This document shows, one piece after another, positions 32,379 through 41,429 of a DNA stretch of 64,000 nt (position 1 is its first letter; every line of letters starts with the position of its first letter). A model generated the notes under the pieces. The model worked only from the letters and a program-made list of their open reading frames with translations, had not been told where the DNA came from and searched no databases. This DNA is from Diplonema papillatum. Lineage: Eukaryota > Euglenozoa > Diplonemea > Diplonemida > Diplonemidae. The stretch spans positions 62,001 to 126,000 of the forward strand of contig JAPJBO010000413.1 of NCBI GenBank assembly GCA_030068145.1, in the 5' to 3' direction. The translations under genes were made by a program, and so were the position numbers.

Positions 32379-32588
32379 GAAGAGATTACTTGCAACACCA
32401 TTACCACCGTTCATAGAGCACAGGTCTTGATCCGAGGGATTTATCCCAGCCTTCTGAATACCAGCAGTACGCTGATGCCCAGCAAACTGAGCCACCTTGC
32501 AGCACCCGAGCTCTGGATCCAACTACGAGCTTTTTAACAGCATCAGCATTAGTATACGATACGATACTGGTGCTGGTTACAATTACCG
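32379..32588 (-). pseudogene. 18S rRNA-derived fragment plus extension, copy 2
   Basis: On the minus strand it opens with CGGTAATT and continues through degenerate forms of the universal 18S stretch (CCAGCACCAGTATCGTAT...) to an intact AAAAAGCTCGTAGTTGGATC, then ~150 nt closely matching 59880-60024 that I cannot match to conserved 18S. In blocks B and C the homologous position has TTGAACAGG before AAGGGAGGG; here the rRNA piece abuts that AAGGGAGGG, marking an insertion or replacement. Confidence 0.7.
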
Positions 32589-33333
32589 AAGGGAGGGAAA
32601 AACGAATTGACTGGCACTGGGAGTGTAATACTCACACGGAAGCCCCGACTCGGAAGCCGGAGCTAAAGCTGAAGTGACAAAGCGGGTGTCACACCCGCTA
32701 AAAGGTTTCGGGGGTGTGCCTTACACACATTTTAGTAGTAACACCCACTTTTCGGTTTGTCCCGGCACACCCTCTTCAACTCCAGCTTCTGAGACTGAAC
32801 TCCACCGTACAAACGCATGTATGAGAAAAGTTTATAACAGTCGCTTGGTTATCCGGTGTCGTCCAAATGCATGGGGTAACTACGGAGAGCTGGCCCGCCA
32901 ACAACCACTGCGCATTTATTTGTTGTCGCAGTTGGTATATCCCGGAGTTCAACCGGAGCGGACTGAGGAGTCCGACAGGGTACGGTGCCGGGCCAGGCAC
33001 ACGGACCGTCGAGCCAGCTTTCGCGACCAACACGGTGGACGCAGGAAAGCCTTGTCGAACACTGGATGCTTGTGACGACAAACCGGTCAGAAGACGTGTT
33101 GTCACATGCTCTGTCAGAGCTTTGCGTGACGGCGCTCGTCAACCACCTGCTACGCTTTTCGATAGACAATGGCGCATGGTTCTTCCAAACACATGCGCGG
33201 GGCTCGGTGCAAAAGATCACCGAAGATATACCCGGCGTCTTCATAACAAACCAAAAAAAAAGCTGAGTTGCATCATTGGGTCCTTCGCACGGGAACAGTC
33301 AGTTCAGTTACGCGTGCCCAACGCAGAGTTACA

Positions 33334-35220
33334 CTATTCTTCATCCTTCTTCGCAATGAAGAAGTGGGCGGGAGGTGGCCTGGCGTCATAAAAGTTGGGG
33401 GTAACGAGTGGCAGTCGCGTGGTCGCAATGTCGGGTGAACTCTGCAGCCATTCGACAAACCGCCGAGCCTCAGGCTGCTGCTGTGGAGCCGGTGTCGCCA
33501 ATAGATTCTCCTGCTCCTCTTGCTGTCCCTTCAGGTAAGCAAGGGTGAGCGTGTTCATGAAATTGATCTGCATCATTCCGGGAGACTGCACTGTGTACAT
33601 CCACTCTTCGCCTTCCCCTTGGTTCGCACGTTTGATTTTCCACAGTATCAAGGGAAGAGACGTCAGTCCCTCGCAGTAGGTAAGCTTTTCAGGCACGGCA
33701 ACAACCTCATACGCAGTCATCACATCTTTCGCCACGGTGGTGTCAATCAGCAGTCTGATCTCCCAGTCTCTGGCTACAGAAGCGATGGTGTGAGCCAGCG
33801 AGTAGACTTGGCCGACTATGTTGTACCTCTTCAGCGTCTCCGTCCCCACGTTTCCACAGAGGGCCTCACCACTTGAAACCCCACAATGTGTCACGACGTT
33901 TGTCTTCTCCAAACCAACGCCTATCTCGTAAGCTGCCAATACCGACATGTTCCGATGGCTGACGCATGGACGTGACGCATTCCACGAACACGCAACACGA
34001 TCTCCCATGAAGAAGTCGACAATACCCTTTGAATTGCCCACGGATTTGATTGTCAAGGAGAGGAGTGACCTCTGAAGGCACGCGATGTCTCGTCTCGAGC
34101 CGTCGTCGGAAAGATTAATCGTGTCGCTGCCCAACCCCCGGAAGTCTAACAGCCCGTGGAGCCCCCGCACGTTGAGCGCTACAATCGAAACAGTTCGACG
34201 TATGTACTCGTCATTGAGGGAATGGCGGTGACAAAGATCAACGAGCAAATTTTTGCTTGAACCCGAGGGAATGAGGCTGGGTTTTGGCGGGAATTGATGT
34301 TCGCTTGTGGTACTTTTCGGGCTGTCGTTGATGCTGTCGTCTTCTGCATGCATGAAGCAAGACTGTGGGAGGAACGGTTCGTACCGCTTCAGGTTGGAAA
34401 GCAGATTCGACAGAACCGCGACGAATTCCTTAGAAATTGCGGATTGGCCACCGTTCGCGTCGTCACCGCGCGCTGAACACTTCCGCAGCAGCGTCTCGGC
34501 CTCGGCAAGCTGGAACTGAACTAACAAGTCGGAAACATCCGTTGCGGCTTCAAGGCTCGCTTGCATCTTGTCCTTCTCAGCGTGCAGCTTCTGAGCGAAG
34601 CTTCGAGTGATGAAAAAATCAATGACGAACACTAACGATTTCAGCACAAATGCGCTCGCGCCGTCATACACTGGTTTCTTGCACGGCGGCCGACTGCAGT
34701 CGAACTGTTCCCTGCGAACGCTGTACGGATCAGTCAGTGCAACGTCAAACAACCCAAACCTGAACACTGACTCGGTCTCAATGGTAAGCAACCAAACGAC
34801 CCCCATGGCCACCAAGCATATGCAGAACTTCGGAGGCAATTTGCACACCAACGCAACATCCGTAAGCAACACGAGAGAGGGCCAAGGCCGATCCATCATC
34901 GCGGCGGAGCGATCCAGGTCTCCGAGAAACAAGCAAAGCACACCGCCGACAATCCACGTGCACATATTCAGGTCACTCACATGCTTCAGGTAGAAGACAG
35001 ACATTACGAGGCAGCCACTCCACAAACTGAACAGAAAACACGCGTAAAACATGAGATCCTGGTCCTGGGCAGCCAGCCGCTGGAGGGCAGCAAAGGCCGC
35101 CACAAACGCTACAAAGAGCAGGTAAGTCAGGTAGAGGAACTTGCGAAGTCCTTGCACGTCGGTTTCACCAGGCACCGTAACGTAACGGCGAAGTGCCTCG
35201 AACAGCCGCGCGACGCCCAT
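33334..35220 (-). CDS. six-TM protein with degenerate class III cyclase domain, copy 3 (628 aa)
   Basis: Starts at ATG 35220 (MGVARLFEALRR). TM segments at about 28-49, 55-79, 85-101, 113-128, 131-150 and 186-206; helical linker ~207-280; Ser/Pro-rich spacer ~290-335; cyclase-homology domain ~340-515. Against the class III consensus, the first metal Asp of xFxDIxGF is Asn350 (VALNVRGL), the second metal motif Gly406-Asp407 is kept (FMGDRVACSW), the substrate-Lys position in VDK is Phe403, and GDxVNxAxR reads GQVYSLAHT (Gln471, Ser474, Thr478). The fold is evident (HCGVSSGEALCGNVG...RYNIVG), but metal and transition-state residues are lost, predicting no nucleotidyl cyclase activity. It may sense, scaffold or pair with an active partner. 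No introns. Confidence 0.85.
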   Translation of the reverse strand: MGVARLFEALRRYVTVPGETDVQGLRKFLYLTYLLFVAFVAAFAALQRLAAQDQDLMFYACFLFSLWSGCLVMSVFYLKHVSDLNMCTWIVGGVLCLFLGDLDRSAAMMDRPWPSLVLLTDVALVCKLPPKFCICLVAMGVVWLLTIETESVFRFGLFDVALTDPYSVRREQFDCSRPPCKKPVYDGASAFVLKSLVFVIDFFITRSFAQKLHAEKDKMQASLEAATDVSDLLVQFQLAEAETLLRKCSARGDDANGGQSAISKEFVAVLSNLLSNLKRYEPFLPQSCFMHAEDDSINDSPKSTTSEHQFPPKPSLIPSGSSKNLLVDLCHRHSLNDEYIRRTVSIVALNVRGLHGLLDFRGLGSDTINLSDDGSRRDIACLQRSLLSLTIKSVGNSKGIVDFFMGDRVACSWNASRPCVSHRNMSVLAAYEIGVGLEKTNVVTHCGVSSGEALCGNVGTETLKRYNIVGQVYSLAHTIASVARDWEIRLLIDTTVAKDVMTAYEVVAVPEKLTYCEGLTSLPLILWKIKRANQGEGEEWMYTVQSPGMMQINFMNTLTLAYLKGQQEEQENLLATPAPQQQPEARRFVEWLQSSPDIATTRLPLVTPNFYDARPPPAHFFIAKKDEE

Positions 35221-35340
35221 TTTATTGGGTTTATGTTTCGGGAGGTTTTTTCCTGGGCAGCGGTGAGACTCAAGCAGTTACGATCAAACCCCTTGTGTAC
35301 TGAATCTCTCAATGAGCTCTTGCAGAACTGCCAAATTGTG

Positions 35341-35998
35341 ACTAGTGACTGCATCCCCGAAAGTGATCAGTGATCAGAAAGGCCAACGTTGCGTGCATTT
35401 GTTGTTGTTTGATCATTCTGACAATTCTCGTGCAAGCGGAAGGCTGGCAGAGCAAGCGGACGTTTGAAGTCCTCTTGTTCGTAACAGTTCCAAGCTGACA
35501 CTTCATTGTGGGCACAACATGCAAGAAGGCCTGGAAGAAATCAGAAGCCACGGGTAGCACCCGAAAGCGCCACTCACAGCACCTTCAATTTGGGTCGATT
35601 TGGCGGCGAAGAAGTTCTGTCTGATGAGGGTTCATTGGAAAGCTGGTGGTTTTTTACCGGATGTACAAGGCGGATCTGGCAGCGCGGACAAAGAAGACGA
35701 CTTGGAAGCTGCTCGACGTATTCTGGGTGTGTGAGTGTTCAACGTTCCGTCGTGCGATTGCCCGTCTCTAAGCTCTAAGTCAACTTGTATCACGCACGGC
35801 AAGAGAGCTGGCAGCCGAAGAGGGACTGGACAAAACGATGTGGTGGTGAAGAATCTTGGTGGACCGCTCAGAGATCTCAAGGTCGGACGCGAGTTTACGT
35901 AACACTGCGCTCTGACTCGCGAGACCAACTTTTAGCAGATATGCTCGCCTTGAGCCAATTCACCCCCTGCCCGATCGAACGTTGACGAGCCTTGTAGT
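35341..35998. other. no gene recognised
   Basis: Short frames only. Confidence 0.4.
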
Positions 35999-36105
35999 AT
36001 TGGGTTAGAATGCAAATGATCTGCGGCGATAATCTGCAGCCTTGTAGAAGGTAATCGAGTTGGGTTGGAATGCAAAGAAACCGTGGTGATAATCTGTATC
36101 GCCGC
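35999..36105 (+). repeat. 36-bp dispersed motif, copies 3 and 4 in tandem
   Basis: 35999-36040 reads TTGGGTTAGAATGCAAATG then ATCTGCGGCGATAATCTGC. 36058-36105 is a more diverged second copy (GGGTTGGAATGCAAAG, GTGGTGATAATCTG). Confidence 0.7.
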
Positions 36106-36129
36106 CGTCGCGGTTATCTCTTCGCACAT

Positions 36130-36310
36130 GATGTGCCATGTTTTCGCCTTTAGCTCGTCTTGATCGTCGCGCTCAGGGTGCGCGCTTGTTGCTTTGCTTC
36201 TCCCTCGACTGCTCGTCCAGGTTCATCGGTTGCGCGTCGATATCTGCTTCTTCTCGGCGCTTGGTCGATGGTCGTGTTGTCTTCTGTGGAGTCGTCTGCC
36301 CGCTCGGTTA
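36130..36310 (+). repeat. left arm of a ~180-bp inverted repeat pair
   Basis: Its reverse complement is found at 38650-38838 (shared TAGCTCGTCTTGATCGTCGC, GCTCGTCCAGGTTCATCGGT, GGTCGTCTGCCCGCTC). The 36-bp motif flanks both arms on the outer side of the arm, also inverted. Confidence 0.8.
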
Positions 36311-36392
36311 GTAGAGCGCCCATACCATTCCACTTTGTTCCATAGCAGACTTGAAGAGAGCGCTAGCGAAACCTACAAGGGTATTGCAAGGA

Positions 36393-36580
36393 AAAGAAGC
36401 CGCCTCCAAAAAAAGAGGGAAGCGCGAGGGAATGGAAGAGGCAGCGACAATTCGTGCACAAGCTGACTGCGATCGGAAGAGGGCAGAATCTTGGCTAAAC
36501 AGCGTGTATGAGAGAAGATATGGTACGATTGCCAAAACCTCCCCTCCGCCATTGGGCAGAAAAATCCCCGCATAGTTCAC
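36393..36580 (+). repeat. dispersed repeat family C, copy 3
   Basis: Closest to 31163-31330: GCACAAGCTGACTGCGATCG, GAAGAGGGCAGAATCTTGGC, TAAACAGCGTGT. Confidence 0.65.
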
Positions 36581-36844
36581 TGGGGTCTGAGGTGTAGAGA
36601 CCCCTTCAGGGTGAAACATAAGATCTGGGTCAAGGGCCAAGAAGGGGGTTTTGGGTGCTTTTTTGGGTGGTCACCAGATTCTCTAAAGTGAAATGGTCAA
36701 AACGCCCTGGGAAAATGGGGCGATAATACTTTTATTGAAAGTATGCCAATACTGCAGGGAATAGTTGACTAGACCTCTTGAGTTTGTGCTAACCACGAAT
36801 TGGAGAGTCGGGAGAACCTACAAAGCCAAAAGCAGGACCGGAAA

Positions 36845-36975
36845 GCAAAGTTCGTTCGAAGCAAAGCAAAGTTCGGGCGATGCTAAGTTCTGCGAAAGCA
36901 AAGTTCAGGCGAAGCAAAGCAAAGTTCGGGCGAAGCAAAGTTCTGGTGAGGCAAATGGGCGATGCTACGTTCTGG
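36845..36975. repeat. small degenerate copy of the GTTCGGGCGAAGCAA repeat
   Basis: About eight loose units of AAAGTTCGGGCGAAGC next to a SINE-like copy, the same arrangement as 22515-23925. Confidence 0.7.
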
Positions 36976-36989
36976 TAGGCTGACTCGAA

Positions 36990-37275
36990 CTGCCCAAGGT
37001 GGCCTAAAACCGCGAGATATTGAGAAACTCTGCAAAAAACGCAAGTTTCGGGCACATTAGACCTGAAAACCAACAAACCCCGAAAAATCATTTTCGACCG
37101 GAAAAGTGTCCTCGGCCGGGGTCTTCAAGCCCTGAAGGCGTGCGCCGTTCACTCTGCCATCACGGTGTCAGTTCCAGGGGGGAAAACTTCCTAAGGAGAC
37201 CCTTTACGAAACGACACTATAAAAAAGTGCCCCCGGGCTTCGCCCGCGGACCCCCTAAAAAGTGGGGTTGGCTCG
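36990..37275 (-). mobile_element. SINE-like repeat, copy 2 (degenerate tRNA-like centre)
   Basis: Same tail (GAGAAACTCTGCAAAAAACG on the plus strand) and same end (GGGGTTGGCTCGA) as the copy at 23625-23925. The tRNA-like segment is eroded, and a GGGCTTCGCCCGCGGACCCC hairpin is inserted near its outer end. Confidence 0.55.
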
Positions 37276-37288
37276 ATACGAAACGGTT

Positions 37289-37361
37289 TTAATACGAAAC
37301 GTGTTTATTTAAGAAACACCCCGGATCTGAAGCCATGAAACATTAACACGTTTCGTATTAA
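37289..37361. mobile_element. 73-bp hairpin element, copy 1
   Basis: Perfect 17-bp inverted ends, TTAATACGAAACGTGTT and its complement, around ~39 bp. Related to 41224-41299. Confidence 0.75.
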
Positions 37362-38048
37362 AAACTGCACTTCCATAGGGGTTTTAAGGGGTTTTGTACT
37401 TAGAGTGAACTGGGGCTCGACAGTGAAGAAAAGGACGCAGGAAAATTGACGGAACCGTCAAAAAATGAATATGCTGGTGTGGTCGGTGGGCCAGTTCCCC
37501 GTAGTTCCCCCGTAGTTCAACACGAGGGGGGGGTGTCTTTTTTTTTTTTTTTTCATTTCTTGTTTTTTTGCTGAGTGCTTCAGGGATGCAGCCTTGGGTC
37601 CTGGAGAGCATTTCTAAGCTACCTTGCACTTTTGCGTCACAAAATAAGGACAATTTCGGGTAATTCGAGCGTCTCAAGATCAGAAACCCCAGGAGACAAG
37701 CCACCTGGTCCAGGCCAAAATCGGTGAATTTCGGGGGGGGGGGAACTCCTTTGTGGCGACCACTTCCCCTGCAGTCGGCCCTGGTGAAGGTGGAACGGAA
37801 GAGCTACAAAGGTGCAGCACTGCGGCTCCAGCTTGCGCAGAGCGGCCCTGTGCTATGCGTGCCCCGAAGAGGAACGAATAGGATGAAGGACAGACTGGGA
37901 GTCACGGTTTGACAGGTAGTGACAGGATTAGCTGCGGCAAAAAGGAGAGCATATCAGAGGCCCCGCGCCGGCCGGGTTTCGAAGCGATCGCGGGACCGGG
38001 GACCTTCGCGGCGGTCGGAGGAGAGAGGTAGTTCCGGGCGCTGCAGTA
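37362..38048. other. no gene recognised
   Basis: Contains T- and G-runs (37530-37560, 37733-37743) and a tandem CCCCGTAGTTC motif (37497-37518) also present at 39938-39960. Confidence 0.4.
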
Positions 38049-38720
38049 TTGACTGGATGGGAAGTGCTGGTCGGTGGTGACGTCTCGACGGCGGAGCTCG
38101 CCGTCGACTTTGAAGTGTGCACCGGACTGGATCTTCCGGGCAGTGTCGTAGCGACGACGGACGGGACACCGTTGAGCATGCGTGCGAGGGTACTCGCAAA
38201 ACTTTTAAAAACCGTCGGGGATGCGCTGGAGCGAAACGGCGACGGACCGCTTCTGCCAGGCAGGAAACTGGAGAGGATAGGGTTGCCGAGAACGGCGGGA
38301 GCCCCGCCGTGCCTCACGGGGTACGAGATGAGGCCGATCTTCCGTGGTGGAGCCGGCGCGGACTTGCGAAGTCGAAGGCCCAAACTGTGCTGTCGGAAGG
38401 GGCACCACCGGGCGGCCTTGGCGAGCGGAGAAGACAGCAAAGAAGAAGAAGGCGGAGAGCCCCGTTCTGCACCGAAGGTGGAAGAGGGAAAACGCTCCCA
38501 GAAGCAGCGGGAGAAGATGGGACCGAAGAGCGGGAAACCTCATCGCCACCGAGAGCGAAGGTCGAGAAGACGGCGCCAACGCGAGCGAAGAAGCGGCAAT
38601 CGGACTCCGCGGCGGAGCCGGTATCAAAAGGCGCAAAGGACGCATCGAAGCGCAAGCGAAGAAGCTGAGCGGGCAGACGACCCCACAGAAGGCAACACGG
38701 TCATCGCCCTAGCGCCTTGA
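38049..38720 (+). other. possible decayed gag-like ORF
   Basis: A 223-codon frame from ATG 38049. The first ~105 residues have protein-like composition (LAKLLKTVGDALERNG, LPGRKLERIGLP), then a basic Arg/Lys-rich tail. A neighbouring frame (38117-38668) gives a more sensible basic tail (PRAKVEKTAPTRAKKRQ), hinting at a frameshift in the middle. No family recognised. Confidence 0.25.
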
Positions 38721-38838
38721 AGAAGCAGAAATCGACGCGCAACCGATGAACCTGGACGAGCAATCGAAGAAGAAGCGAGGCACCAAACGCGCGCCTGAGC
38801 GCGACGATCAAGACGAGCTAAAGAGGCGAAACCATGAC
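38650..38838 (-). repeat. right arm of the ~180-bp inverted repeat pair
   Basis: Reverse complement of 36130-36310; the arms enclose about 2.3 kb including a SINE-like copy and the 73-bp hairpin. Confidence 0.8.
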
Positions 38839-38880
38839 ACATCACCTACGAAGAGATAATCGCGACACCGGCGATGCAAA

Positions 38881-38920
38881 CTATCGCCACAGATTATTTG
38901 CATTCTAACCCAAACTATCA
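38881..38920 (-). repeat. 36-bp dispersed motif, copy 5
   Basis: On the minus strand: TTTGGGTTAGAATGCAAATA then ATCTGTGGCGATAG. Confidence 0.65.
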
Positions 38921-39047
38921 GAGGCGGTCGCGGTCGAAGACGGCAACCCGAGCGAGGAGTAAGGTTGATAACCAGAATGACAGTCAGAATGGCCATGCTG
39001 AAGACAAGGTTGCGTTGCAGGAGGAGAAACTGGTGCTTGGCCGAGGA

Positions 39048-39368
39048 TAAGATGGCTATGGCGAGCTTCCGGTTTCTCCCAGAGTAGAGGAGCTGAAGCA
39101 AACGCCACCTGGGCCTCTGAACGTGATTGCGGATCACCTTCTTGCCCAAACCCAAGAGGGATTGGAGTGTCGGAATGGCGCGCCAGGAGAGGCTCTTGGC
39201 TTGTTTGCTTCTTTCGCTGGCGGGAGGGAGATTTCGGACGCGGGAAAGCCTTGGGTTCTTCGGGCTCTGCATCCTTCTGTTCCAGAGATCGTAGAGCAGG
39301 TTGCCCGCAACAACATTAGCCTTGAATCGCATGCTTCGGGTGAGGGCATGCAGTTTATCAAGAAGTAA
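39048..39368 (+). other. possible exon or decayed ORF
   Basis: Frame open from just after 39047 to a stop at 39368, about 105 codons with protein-like composition (PLNVIADHLLAQTQEGLEC, VPEIVEQVARNNISLESHAS). Not recognised. Confidence 0.25.
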
Positions 39369-40084
39369 CTCAGCTTCCCTTGCAGACACAAGTTGGACTC
39401 AGCTTGCTGAGCAAGCACATCCTTTCGTCTATGACTGTCCTCATCAAATCACCATGGGACTCTTGATTGCGTGCTGCCGACCAATTTTACCTGTGGGCTG
39501 TCCAAGATATCCTAGATCTCGATCGACCTCTGCCATCCGTCACGAAAACGCGATCATGTTCAAGGAACTGTACAAGCACGCAATGGTCGCAACTGAGCTT
39601 TTCCTTCAGTCTCCTGGCGAACGTTGAAGGGCCGGTAGCGAGCTTTACTTAGGTTCCTGCAACCGACTTTTGCGAGTCCTACGATAGCGGTCGAGTCTAC
39701 TTTTTCAACAAATCCTTCCACGCGTGCGCATTCCACGGCGGCACGAAAGCACCACCCCCGGCGCCCCGTTTCCACCGACAGGCTCTATTTTTCGAAAGGC
39801 TTCGCCTGTTGTGGAAGGCCCAAGCAAGAGGAACCGTTTTGGTCACTCCAAAGCTCCGGGTTTTGCGCCGGTGCGTGGCGTTTGAAAAAATTCCCCTACG
39901 GAAAAAAAAAAAGGACACCCCAAGGTCAGTTCCCCGTAGTTCCCCCGTAGTTCCCCTAGGCTATACCGACCACACCATATGCACCGATTTCTTTGCCCGC
40001 ATCAGCTCTTGGGAGCTGGCTCTTCTGGCTCTTTGGGAGCTGGGAAGAGCCAGCGGGAGCTGGGCTTCTGGTGAAAATTTTGCT
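39369..40084. other. no gene recognised
   Basis: Short frames; a TCTTGGGAGCTGGC/GGGAGCTGG repeat cluster lies at 40003-40070. Confidence 0.35.
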
Positions 40085-40570
40085 CGCGCGTGCAGCAGAC
40101 CTTTTTTAATAATTTTTAGCTCGCGATTAGCTCCGATGAAGAGAACCGTGAAGAATGGACCCGGGGACCAAGAAGTATGTGCGTGGTTCGCGGGTCTTTA
40201 TAAGATGCAGGCACGGAGCAGACCTTTTTCGACGACTTTCTGCTCGCGATCAGCTCCCATGAAGAGAACCGCGAAAATTAGACCCGGGGATCAGAAAGTA
40301 CGTGCGTGGTTCGCGGGTCTTTACGCTATGCTGGGCACCGGGCGTGGAAACCACCCAGGTGTGTGTTGAGAAGGGCGGAACCGATCCCCTGAATGGATAC
40401 ATTTTCCCGTTGGTCCACGTAGCATCCCTTTTTCGATGAATTTACGTTCGCGATCAGCTCCGATGAAGAGATCCGTGAAAATTAGACCCGGGGATTAGAA
40501 AATATATGCGTGGCCGGCGTGGAAACCACCGGGTGTGCATCGAGAAGGCCGGGAATCGATCCCCAGAGTT
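40085..40570 (+). repeat. three tandem ~110-180-bp repeats
   Basis: Each unit contains CGCGATYAGCTCCGATGAAG, AGANCCGTGAAAATTAGACC, CGGGGA and GTGCGTGG near 40120, 40240 and 40450. The last two also share CGTGGAAACCACC. Confidence 0.8.
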
Positions 40571-41223
40571 TCCACCGGTTGCGGGGACAACGTTCTCGCC
40601 GAAACAACTTCGCAACTTCAACGAATGTCTCGTACTGAGTGAATGCGCAGATTGCATCAACGTTCTGACTTTGCTGATTTTGACCAAGAGCTTGAAGAAC
40701 TGGCAAACGATGAGTGCGTTGCTGTGTAGAAGAAGCTGCATGCAATCACCTGGAGAGGCTTTACTCCTTCGTGAACACTAACGTGTCAGGAACTCGTGGT
40801 TGGCACTGGATGCTTGTAACAACTGACCGGTCGCTCCGAAGCTGTGTTGTATCTTGCTCGCTTTCTGACTTTTGCGGAAGCAAGATAGTCAGCCACCTTG
40901 CAACGGTCTTTTCCGCCGACACCGACTCTTGGTTCATACAGACGGACGCTCGAGGATGTCAACAAGACGATTGGAGCTGCGGTTACCCATTCCTTGTTTG
41001 CGGCGCTGCAGTTCAGTTCACAGACTGCATCCCAGAGCCCGCCCACGCCTGTCGTCTTTATTCACAGGTGCCAGAACGCTCTTGTCGCTAATACTCTGGC
41101 CGCGATACGTTTTTCCTGCTCAAAGGCTCGATAAAACCGAAGATTTTTGGGAACAAAAATGGGGGATCATCATGGGGTTTCAACAGTTTTCAAATTTCAC
41201 TACGTACGTCAGACCCCATGTTT

Positions 41224-41299
41224 TTAGTACGAAACGTGTTAACTAAGAAACACTTTGGCCAAAAAAGTAGCTAAGAAACATTTACACGTTTCGTATTAA
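41224..41299. mobile_element. 76-bp hairpin element, copy 2
   Basis: Inverted ends TTAGTACGAAACGTGTT / TACACGTTTCGTATTAA around ~42 bp containing CTAAGAAACA twice. Same family as 37289-37361. Confidence 0.7.
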
Positions 41300-41429
41300 A
41301 CCCGCATACGGTATGTGCATGCGTGCCAGTTGCCACGGCGGAAATATCTGTGTAGGTTTGTCTTCGCAGATCCCTCAGGGTCTTAACAACGTTCAACAGC
41401 CGTGGCATTGTTCGCGAGAAATTCTTGCA

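Larger units (their letters stand above)
31420..35340. repeat. segmental duplication block A (contains pseudocyclase copy 3)
   Basis: Collinear with 41430-43541 (shared GGTTGAGGCAGCCGAGCAGA, AGTGTCGCCAGTCCCGGAAA and the CACACGGAAGCCC region) and, from 32590, with 44190-47265. Copies share 3' flank, gene and about 100 bp of 5' flank, so the gene was duplicated as genomic segments rather than by retroposition. Confidence 0.75.
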
